Shown here: piece by piece, positions 55,794-64,000 of the stretch
Layout of the letters: each line of letters opens with the position of its first letter
Numbering within the stretch: position 1 is the first letter of the stretch
DNA from: Cyrtodaria siliqua
Lineage: Eukaryota > Mollusca > Bivalvia > Adapedonta > Hiatellidae
Length of the DNA: 64,000 nt
Direction: 5' to 3'
NCBI GenBank assembly: GCA_037043455.1
Contig: JAWPHD010001834.1
Span: forward strand, 124,001-188,000
Notes under the pieces: model-generated
Database searches by the model: none
The model's input: only the letters and a program-made list of their open reading frames with translations
Told to the model about the DNA's origin: nothing
Made by a program: the position numbers and the translations under genes

Positions 55794-57014
55794 ATGGCGG
55801 CTGTCAACTGTACTTTTCAGCAAGATTTAAATTCATCGACAATAGATGACAATTGTAGTTCCCTCATCGATACACGTGATGCTAATGTAGGAATTTCAGA
55901 CGAGACCTATAAGCGGATCAAGTTTGTACTGTACCAAGTAGTCTTGCCGATCATTGCGGTGATAGGAGTAACAGGCAATTCTATGAGTCTTACCATTCTG
56001 AACGCCAATCCGACGAAATACGCGTTTAACGTATATTTGAAGGCGTTAACGATGACCGACATCCTGTTATTGTCTGCAGCATTGGTGCGTTTTATCTTCT
56101 CTCTATTGACCAACTACGATGTAGGCTTCGACACTGCTGAGATGGACGCAAATGTTACGTTTTACATCGGCCTCCTTTGTGGATCAGCTTTCCAAGAAAT
56201 CTCGGCCAGTTTTATATCTATCATCTCCATGGAACGTTTCGTGGCAGTGGTCTTTCCACTCAAGGTTAAATCCTTCTTGTTAGATGTACATCCTAAAAAG
56301 GTGGTTGCGATCGCGATAACCCTACACATTTTAATCAACGTCCCAATCGTTGTTTTGCTCGGTGTGGAGTCAAGAGTAGACAAATTAACGAACACCACGA
56401 AGTATCTTATTGACCAACGTATTAAAACGCCAGATGCAAAGTTGGTCAGAGTGTACTATTTGGTTGTATTAGCAGTGGCAAAATTCATTATTCCTCTAGT
56501 CATTGTGTTTTTTTCGACAACCGCTATTGTATTCAGTCTGAAATTTAAATCTAGACGCAATATTTCGGTCGGCCGAGGAAGAGGAACAGAAAGAGACAGA
56601 ATGACCGTGACATTAATTGCCATTGCGACGTTCTTCACACTGAGTACGATTCCGTCAATAGTAATTTTCTTTACGGCTACTTCGGACAAAGAGAGACAGA
56701 TACGAGAGACAAATTTGCTTCCATTATTGACCGACATTAGTATCATTTTGGCTTGTTTTAACTCTGCAAATGATTTCGTCATATATATCCTGGCCTCACG
56801 TAAATTTCGTGGACTGTTCGTCAGTAGGTTTTTTCCCTGTAGAACATATGGAAAGAAGCGTGAACAGAGTATTCCCATTCAGAATTTACCTTCTTCATCA
56901 AGCATCACTGCATCATCGGACATAGAAATTAGAGGATTAAATGAAGAAACAACCGACAGACCGAAGTCATCAAGTATCGCCACAGTGAGAGATACTATGT
57001 TTTCTATGACATGA
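55794..57014 (+). CDS. Class A (rhodopsin-like) G-protein-coupled receptor, orphan, probably peptide-binding
   Basis: Single-exon, 406-residue receptor with seven hydrophobic segments: TM1 ~43-70 (GN at 61-62), TM2 ~79-103 (TMTD, Asp89), TM3 ~122-147, TM4 ~169-190, TM5 ~219-246 (Pro234), TM6 ~270-294 (Pro287), TM7 ~309-333. It has MERFVAV (146-152) in place of DRY, LSTIP in place of CWxP, and NSANDFVIY (323-331) in place of NPxxY. The extracellular N-terminus has NxS/T sites at Asn5, 13 and 20, and others lie at Asn120 and 200. ICL3 is short and basic. The cytoplasmic tail is Ser/Thr-rich, as for receptors regulated by phosphorylation. Cys129 (TM3) has no partner in ECL2, and no Trp occurs. 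NS..(N/D)FxIY resembles FMRFamide- and other neuropeptide-receptor-like orphans of protostomes. The ligand is unknown. An in-frame TGA at 55788-55790 fixes the start unless a splice acceptor intervenes. Confidence 0.9.
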   Translation: MAAVNCTFQQDLNSSTIDDNCSSLIDTRDANVGISDETYKRIKFVLYQVVLPIIAVIGVTGNSMSLTILNANPTKYAFNVYLKALTMTDILLLSAALVRFIFSLLTNYDVGFDTAEMDANVTFYIGLLCGSAFQEISASFISIISMERFVAVVFPLKVKSFLLDVHPKKVVAIAITLHILINVPIVVLLGVESRVDKLTNTTKYLIDQRIKTPDAKLVRVYYLVVLAVAKFIIPLVIVFFSTTAIVFSLKFKSRRNISVGRGRGTERDRMTVTLIAIATFFTLSTIPSIVIFFTATSDKERQIRETNLLPLLTDISIILACFNSANDFVIYILASRKFRGLFVSRFFPCRTYGKKREQSIPIQNLPSSSSITASSDIEIRGLNEETTDRPKSSSIATVRDTMFSMT

Positions 57015-57244
57015 ACCTATTCCTTCGTGAAAACTCGGGAAATTCCGGCAATGTTCGAAACCACACATCTTGTGTATATCGACGCATCGGTTTGTTCAAA
57101 ATCTTGCCATAGTGTTAGCCGGAAGGTAACTGGGGGAAATAGTGCACTGTTGCTATATAAACAATATAGCCGTTAGCAGAACGTATTGACATTGCGTGTT
57201 TGTTTGTTATATTGCCATATGACTGTTATCACTACTTTCGTGTA

Positions 57245-57250
57245 AATAAA
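57245..57250 (+). terminator. Candidate polyadenylation signal of the GPCR gene
   Basis: AATAAA 231 bp after the stop codon is the first canonical signal downstream of the coding region. The transcript would end about 15-30 bases further on, before the minisatellite. Confidence 0.5.
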
Positions 57251-57559
57251 CTATACAGGCTATGGAGCAATCGGCTAAATGACATTGCAAAAGGTTGGTA
57301 ATAACATTTGAACGTAAATTCCTTTTGGCGGGAATCTAAGGTTTGCCTTGCTATAATGACGTAACCAATATGGAAACCTTCTAGATACATTTGAGATATG
57401 CTTCAAAGAAATGGCCGATATGTTGCAAATGGAACCTATTCAGATAAATAATGGAGGAGTTTTGACTCTATATAGTTTTTTGTTTTTATTGTGACTGAGA
57501 AAAATAACAGTACCTGAAGGAGTACCGTAAGGGAGAACATTTAAAAGAGGAAATGGACA

Positions 57560-58990
57560 CAATAGCCCTACATGTATTTAGATATTTTCAACAAATATTG
57601 TATTTTATTTAAACGAGGTATTGCACATTGTGGTGTTGCGTGATAAGAACTGACACATTTACATAGAGCTCCTCTATAAACTAGGTGTAACAAATACTGG
57701 TGTTGCTTATAAAGAACTGACAAATTGACAGATGTTTCCTTTATACACAAGGTATGACAAATACTGGTGTTGTGTTCAAAGAACTGACAAATTGACAGAT
57801 GTTTCCTCTATAAACTAGGTATGACAGATACTGGTGTAGCTACAAAGAACTGACAAATGTACAGGTTTTCCTCAGTAAACTAGATATGACAAATACTTGC
57901 GTTGCATGCAAAGAAATGACAAATGTACTCATGTTTCCTCTGTAAACTAGGTATGACAAATTCTGGTGTTGCATAAAAGGAACTGACATATTGACAGATG
58001 TTTGCTCTGTAAAATTCGGATGTTGCATGCAAAGAACTGACAAACTGACATATGCGTTGCTTATTGAGAAACTGACAAATGATTGCTCTTCTGATTGAGA
58101 AATTGACAAACGTTTGCTCTTCTATGTGTTAAACATCGATATGTTGCATACAAAGAACTGACAAATTGACAGATGTTTCCTCAATACTCTAGGTATGACA
58201 CATACTGGTGTTGTACACAAAGAACTGACACATTGACAGATGTTTCCTCTTTACTCTAGTAAGGCACATACTGGTATTGCTTTCAAAGAACTGACAAATT
58301 GACATATTTTTCCTCTATACACTAGGTATGACATAATAATTATACTGGTGTTGTATACAAAGAACTGACAAATTGACAGATGTTTCCTCTATACACTAGG
58401 TATGACACAAACTGGTGTCATATACAAAGAACTGACAAACTGACAGATGTTTCCTCTATACACTAGGTAAGACACATACTGGTATTGTATACAAAGAACT
58501 GACAAATTGACAGATGTTTCCTCTATACACTAGGTATGACACATACTGGTGTTGTATACAAAGAACTGACAAACTGACAGATGTTTCCTCTATACACTAG
58601 GTAAGACACATACTGGTATTGTATACAAAGAACTGACAAATTGACAGATGTTTCCTCTATACACTAGGTATGACACATACTGGTGTTGTATACAAAGAAC
58701 TGACAAATTGACAGATGTTTCCTCTATACAATAGGTATGACACATACTGGTGTTGTATACAAATAACTGACACATTGACATATGTTTCCTCTATACTCTA
58801 GGTAAGACACATACTTGACAGACGCTTTCTATATACCCTAGGTATGACAAATACTGGTGTTGCATACACAGAACTGACAAACTGACAGATGTTTGCTCTT
58901 CTATAATCTAGGTATGTCAAACAGTGGTTTATTTTGGAAATAACTGACAAATTAACAGATGTTTGCTCTTAGTTAAACTAGATCGTAAAT
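57560..58990 (+). repeat. 67-bp minisatellite, about 20 units, with a 134-bp higher-order repeat
   Basis: Unit: tgtttcctctatacactagg, tatgacacatactggtgttg, tatacaaagaactgacaaat, tgacaga. Outer units (57560-58130 and 58800-58990) are diverged, and central units (58350-58790) are nearly uniform. Two adjacent 134-bp dimers (58440-58573 and 58574-58707) appear identical, which is a sign of recent expansion. Minus-strand open frames are repeat translations. Confidence 0.95.
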
Positions 58991-59630
58991 AAAGCACATA
59001 CTAAGAAAAGCAAATAACTGTCTGATTTTATTCTGTAAAATGGAAACATGGAAACATCAGCATAGACCCATACAAATATATAGTAATAAAATTCGTCGTC
59101 ATCAGTAGGTTTAGAAACGGTGTACATGTGTTGTAAAAGTTGGCTGTTGTTGGCGGGATAGCTACTTCAAGCATATACATGAACACTTTTGATAATACTT
59201 AGATCAAGTTTCATTGGAAAAGAAACGTTTAAAAGAAATTTGGTTTTGAAAATCGGTAAAGTAATAAATGTTGTATAGCCAAAATACTTTTTGATAGAGC
59301 TTTTCCCATTGTCCAGTTTCTTGTTGTTGGGACAGCAGAAATTTAGAAAACCTCAATTAACGTCATTTAGCTTTTAATACTTTGCGATAAAACGTTCGGG
59401 ATGTCTTAATTTAGATTTATCCCAACACATAATGTTGTTGTTGTTGTTGTTTCGAAAAAGTTTTTTTTTTGATGGAGCAGAACTTTGTATTGAAACAACT
59501 TTTCCTAGCTAATATTTTAATTCTCAAACGATTTTTGAAAAATATATTTATTTTTCACAAGATTTGTCCTGTGTAATGATATCTGTAATTGAGCGTCAAG
59601 CGTTAGTTAATATGTAATTGCTTTTATTAC
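58991..59630. other. Intergenic, nothing recognised
   Basis: AT-rich. It includes the short block shared with 55016-55043 (59094-59124) and a (gtt)n run at about 59433-59450. Confidence 0.4.
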
Positions 59631-59632
59631 AA

Positions 59633-59727
59633 TTAACCCTTAACCCACTATGCAGGACTATAAATGGAATGGTCTTAATTCAAAGAAAGAACAGTCCATT
59701 ATGTATATGTAGCCGGTTAAGGGTTAA
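59633..59727. mobile_element. 95-bp MITE with TTAACCCTTAACC ends
   Basis: ttaacccttaacc at 59633-59645 and its complement ggttaagggttaa at 59715-59727 form the ends. An inner stem (aatgg.ct / aacagtccatt) adds secondary structure. TTAA at both tips may be the target duplication, as for piggyBac-type elements. Confidence 0.65.
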
Positions 59728-60025
59728 AAAATAATATGTTGCATTAAGGAGACGATGGTGTTTAGAAAGGTATAATTAAACGGTTTGAAGGGGGGTATGG
59801 GGGGTGGGGGGAATGAGAGTCTTTTTAGAATAACATTCATGCCGTTTATCCCTTGTAAGTTATGGTGTCTTACACTTTCATTTTAAATATATATTTATCT
59901 TTTTATGTGTATGTAATTGTTGTTTTAAATGTATGTTTTTCATGTAATCTGTGAATACTCCCTTTTCGACGTAAGAATCTACTTTTTAATAATATATTTT
60001 AGAAAAAATATTTCACGCCTAGAAG
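59728..60025. other. Intergenic spacer with a G-rich run
   Basis: ggggggtatggggggtgggg at about 59790-59811. No other feature is seen. Confidence 0.5.
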
Positions 60026-60029
60026 ACAT

Positions 60030-61165
60030 GTTGTAAAATGGTCGTAATTCTGGACCCGATGGATTATTAAATGAATTCTTTGTACACGGTAAAAACACAT
60101 TTATTCCTATACTTTTACCAATGGTTAACAAAGTTTTTGAAAAAGGATATTTTCCGGAAATATGGTCAGACGGATACATAATACCACTACACAAAAAAGG
60201 TAGTCGTAATAATCCTGAGAATTATAGAGGTATAACTTTGTTAATTACTTTAGGAAAATTATTTACACGTGTGCTGTACAATCGATTAAATGTCTGGTCG
60301 GAAAGTTACAATGTTTATATTGAAGCACAGGCCGGTTTTAGGAAAATATGAGCACGTTAGATAATGTTTTTGCTGTTCATGGGATTATTACTCATATGAT
60401 AAATGCGGGCAAAAAGTTTTTGTGGTTTTATTGATTTTACAAATGCTTTTGACTATGTAGTAAGAAACAATTTATGGATGAAATTAATCAAACTAGGTAT
60501 CAGGGGTAAAATTTTAGATATTATCAAGTCTATGTATAAATGTATAAAATCACGAGTGAAGCTTTCAAATAAGCTCAGCGAAGACTTTACATGTGTTTTA
60601 GAAGTACGTCAAGGTGAATGTTTGTCCCCATTACTTTTCTCAATGTTTATAAATTACATAAAAGAAGAATTTATCTTGAAATGGTTTGATGGCATTGACG
60701 TAGACATGATCAAAATTTGTATTGTGCTATATGCTGATGATATTGTATTGTTTTTTTCTGAAACTGCACAGGGTTTACAGAAAGGATTTGACATTCTTCT
60801 TGATTACTGTAAGCGCTGCAAATTAAAAGTAAATGTATTGAAAACAAAGGTTATGTTTTTTAGGAAGGCTGGTCCATTAGTTGGAGATGTTCGATTCACC
60901 TAGGATGATAATTTAATAGAGATTGTTGAATCTTTTTCATATCTGGGAATTGTTTCTACTCAACGGTGGATCTTTTCATGAAACACAATGTACATTAGCT
61001 GATCAGGCTAAAAAAGCAATCTAGATATCTATACAAATTTACAGATATCACTGTACAGCACAAACTTGATTTGTTCGAAAAACTCATTGTTCCTATTCTA
61101 AATTATGGCTCTGAGGTTTGGGGGATTTGTCACAGCATTAAATATAGAACGAGTGCATCCCCAAT
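60030..61165 (+). mobile_element. LINE 4a: RT fragment of a LINE related to LINE 2
   Basis: RT is readable from NSGPDGLLNEFF (~60045) to NIERVHPQFCKRV (~61140), then homology stops. It has no endonuclease and no 3' end. Motif order and wording (NYRGITLLITLGKLF, AQAGFRK, FIDFTNAFD, VRQGECLSPLLFSMFIN, VLYADDIVLFFSE) match the family of LINE 2. Frame breaks lie at about 60350, 60430 and 60900. Confidence 0.75.
60121..60903 (+). pseudogene. LINE 4a reverse transcriptase
   Basis: Two open segments, 60121-60351 and 60403-60903, are separated by a frameshift near 60350-60420. The second holds motif A (CGFIDFTNAFDYVVRNNLW) and intact motif C (IVLYADDIVLFF). The thumb (CKLKVNVLKTKVMFF) follows and the frame ends at a TAG at 60901-60903. 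It is not a complete ORF2. Confidence 0.75.
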
Positions 61166-62764
61166 TTTGCAAACGAGTATAACCGGTAACACGAGCAACA
61201 TCAAGATAAACTATTAACTCACAGGAATTAGTGAAAAACACAATTTAATTTTATATAACTATTTATAAAATGAATATATAGAGTACTCTTTAAAGAATAC
61301 CGAGAGACAATTTTAAATTGAATTCATTACTTCTATGAATATTTAGTGTATAGTGTTCATGAAATCGGTTTGTGTTAAAGTAGAAGGAGTGTTACGGGAA
61401 ACGACGTCACGTCATTTGCCTAACGTCGCACAGGAAATGACGTCACGTCGTTATGGTATATTTTTCATCATAACGTCAGCCATTTAAACAACAAGATGGA
61501 TTTTACTTAAAAGTTGTATTTCTGTGCTTTTTCTTGAAAAAGAACAAGTGTTCGAAAAGTTGAAGAAGAGTTACTATTTATTTATTATTGAATTAACTTT
61601 CCTTTTGAAAGACTATACAGATATGAATATGTATATAAATTTGTGTACTAGTTAGAAGCTTTCCATTTGTCACGTTAGTTAAATCTAATATTATATATTA
61701 ATATAAATATGTACATGAAAATATTAGCGATTCAATGTGATGGTTCAGTCACCTTCTCTGCATATTTTGCGGTGAAAGCAAAATAACAACAACATTAACT
61801 GCTAAAGTATTAATTGTTATCTTATACATATGAATATTTTTGTGTTAATTATGTTAGTTGTCGGTATAATGTTGTATATATATTTCACTATCGCTGTCAA
61901 GATTATATGTATTTGTTGTATCCTCACGGGTCTTATGACCCTTTTTGGAATTATCTGAATAAACACTTCCATGTTGCCTATAAGTATGTTCTCTGATATA
62001 CGAGTACAGTGATTATTTAACTTCTAGGATCGATAATATGAAAATCCTTCACACGATGGTAGGCGTGTAGTTCTTTTCACGAACGAGCGGATGCGAATGA
62101 GTTAAGAAAATAGCAAGCCTAGCATCGAGAGAAGTGTGTTTTTAAAAAAATGAACCCAGTATTAAAATAATCTATTGTTTACTTTTTAAATCAGTTTGTG
62201 TATACATTTAACTGAAATATTTCGATTTTTTGAACGTTCTTGGAAAAAAGACTTTATAGTCAACAACAATTTATTGACGTTGAGCCGTATATTGACCTTA
62301 TGACTTAATGTCACAGATAGTTATGTGTGTGTTCTGAGTTTTGCGGGAATGAATTTCATGTTTCACAGGGATAATTGGATTTTTCACCAAATAGCCATAA
62401 CTGTAAAAGTAACATAATAAATCTTGAAAATACGAAGTGGGACAATATATATAAAGAAATATTTTGTAGTGGTATAATATTAAGCAAATTGCCACTTTTC
62501 AAGAATTATTTTGATAATGTAATCAAAGTTGATATCACAGTATAAATAATCATATAATACAATTTACAAATACAATACGAGATGTTGCGGATCAGCTCTT
62601 TAAAAAACGAAAGATCTTGAGGCCGTCTTAAGTTTTTATTTGGTCTTAGATATACAATATTATACATGTTAAAGGCAACATTTTAATATTTTAAATGAAT
62701 ACTTTATCTCAACTTGCGATATTTTATCTAGGCATATAACTGACATTTTTAACATAATATTTTA
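61166..62764. other. 1.6 kb between the LINE 4 fragments
   Basis: AT-rich. A hairpin with two tgacgtca-type sites lies at 61399-61452 (described as a finding). Frames at 61814-61996 and 62298-62495 show no domain. The sequence may be a separate insertion between two pieces of LINE, but no ends are recognisable. Confidence 0.4.
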
Positions 62765-63510
62765 TTCAGGATATTTTCCGGATGAATGGACTGAAGGTTT
62801 TATAATCCCCTTGCACAAGTGAGGTGATAAAGACATGGTTAATAACTACAGGGGAATAACTCAACTCTAAGTACATTGAGAGAACTGTAACTATGGAGAG
62901 AACTGTAACTAATGTTGTAATAACTTGTAGTCCAATCCATTTGCATATGTTTCTATGAATATTGTGATGTTTAATTGATGTATTGTAACATATCTGCAAT
63001 AAAATATTATTAAACTAACATTTTGTATCTAGCTTTAAACAGAGGTTGATGGATTGCTTTATTAAAAAATGGAACACTGATCTACAAGAAAATAGAGTAT
63101 TATCAAGTTTGTATAGACATGTTAAAGATAATTTTGGATATGAAAACTATCTGAATATTTTATGTACAAAAAAATTACAAAGTGTTTTTGCTAAATTACG
63201 TTTATCTTCACATAGCTTAAGAATTGAGACAGGTCGTTATGCAAGACACAGGATTGAAAAAATGAAAGAGTTTGTAAAATATGTAATTCAATTGAAATTG
63301 AAGACGAATTTCACTTGTTTTAAATTTGTACAGCTTATAATGATATTAGTAAGAAATATATAAGAAAATATTACATACAAAGGCCAAATATGTTTAAATT
63401 TGTAAAACTTCTACAATCTTCAAAGAAGAAAGAACTTTTTAATTTAAGTAAATATTTGTCAGAGGCGTTTACTGTCAGATGTTCTATGCCAAATATTATT
63501 TCTTAAAATA
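62765..63510 (+). mobile_element. LINE 4b: RT start fragment and ORF2 C-terminus
   Basis: 62768-62868 reads as SGYFPDEWTEGFIIPLHK and NNYRGITQL, the start of the RT, interrupted by a stop. At 63037-63510 the C-terminal domain is readable: MDCFIKKWNTDLQENRVLSSLYRHVKDNF in the frame 63046-63363, then a shifted frame with CKICNSIEIEDEFHFVLNC (~63265-63325), the zinc-finger-like motif. Everything between (palm and thumb) is missing, so this is an internally deleted copy. Confidence 0.7.
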
Positions 63511-63805
63511 TATTCAAGTTCATCCTCACATAAATTGTTATTTTATATAATATTCCTTTTGTTTTTTGATATCCTTAGATTATTGATTAAAATGTGTGAT
63601 TTATATGATCTATGATTAATTAAGGAGTATTGAAAATTGAACTATAAGTGAGTGTGTATAATTATGTGTAACCTGTCATGTGATTATAATTACGTATTAC
63701 AAATAATGTATGTAATGATGAGAAACAGTAAATTTTTAAATCAATAAAATGTTGTGAGATTTGTGCTATGTTCAATCTCTCGAAAATTAAAACACAGGTC
63801 AGATA
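63400..63805. other. AT-rich, probable LINE 3' UTR then unassigned
   Basis: The LINE 4b ORF end lies at about 63505. No tail repeat is obvious. Confidence 0.35.
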
Positions 63806-63808
63806 AAA

Positions 63809-63940
63809 AATAAAATATTTCCAGGGTGCAAGATCAAAACCAGGTGTTTGATACTTGAAACACGTCGGTATCGATGATCAAGTTCCGCGCAACAGGTATT
63901 GATCTGGGACTGTATCAATCCGCTGGAAATATTTTATTTC
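63809..63940. mobile_element. MITE-like element with 18-bp inverted ends
   Basis: aaataaaatatttccag (63809-63826) is inverted as ctggaaatattttattt (63923-63940). The interior contains weak further inverted segments (gatcaaaacc.., gtattgatctgg). It is non-coding. Confidence 0.65.
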
Positions 63941-64000
63941 TTAATGATGAACAAAATAAACCGGAAGTTGTTCATTCCCAGTTAAGTAGATCTATGTTGA

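Noticed and set aside
55907..56878. Minus-strand frames opposite the GPCR
   Set aside because: They are shadows of the receptor coding sequence, with no independent motifs.
57568..58781. Minus-strand frames with repeated Cys-Gln-Phe-Val-Ser-type segments
   Set aside because: The frames are created by the 67-bp minisatellite.
57560..58990. CRISPR-like array
   Set aside because: Units are contiguous 67-bp repeats with no unique spacers, in eukaryotic DNA.

Overview
This window looks like AT-rich nuclear DNA from a mollusc, most likely a bivalve. That is inferred from the repeats: the ~160-bp 'gggccataactccg' family, the 'accacaagg...tttgcatgtagc' family, tRNA-Ser-headed SINEs, several LINE clades, Penelope-like fragments and a Ty3/gypsy element. 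No species can be named from sequence alone. There is no operon structure, no rRNA or functional tRNA gene, and only one convincing host protein gene.

The host gene is an uninterrupted 406-residue rhodopsin-like GPCR (55794-57014, + strand) followed by a polyadenylation signal. It is a divergent orphan with an ERF motif instead of DRY, DFVIY at the NPxxY position, no ECL2 cysteine and no tryptophan. A 67-bp minisatellite array (about 57.6-59.0 kb) lies just downstream.

Most of the rest is mobile-element debris. 0-3.4 kb: short dispersed repeats, a Penelope-like (PLE) 3' relic and microsatellites. 3.4-6.6 kb: decayed CR1/L2-like LINE (+). 7-12.5 kb: MITEs and short tandem repeats. 12.5-16.2 kb: second LINE (+). 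16.9-18.3 kb: two head-to-tail PLE fragments. 19.5-22 kb: longest PLE copy, carrying a MetaSINE-like insertion. 22.3-24.9 kb: ~160-bp satellite array. 26.4-32 kb: Gmr1-like Ty3/gypsy relic with integrase upstream of reverse transcriptase and a SCAN-like Gag, interrupted by a TTAA-flanked MITE in the protease and by a duplicated dispersed block in the integrase. 34.3-38.0 kb: minus-strand I/Nimb-like LINE with an RNase H domain, the best-preserved retroelement here. 40.3-45.2 kb: dense repeats, including a perfectly flanked SINE, a ~0.5-kb nested palindrome, a second hairpin and several minisatellites. 45.2-48.1 kb: degenerate small genes that may be a polinton/adintovirus-like relic, interrupted by a 429-bp MITE. 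49.4-50.5 kb: another PLE copy. 51.7-54.5 kb: minisatellites, two in opposite orientation. 60.0-63.5 kb: two fragments of a fourth LINE.

Apart from the GPCR, nothing looks like a functioning gene set. The value of the window is in nested insertions that give relative ages and in short sequence blocks shared between loci. Identities of repeat families come from recalled motifs and were not checked against a database.
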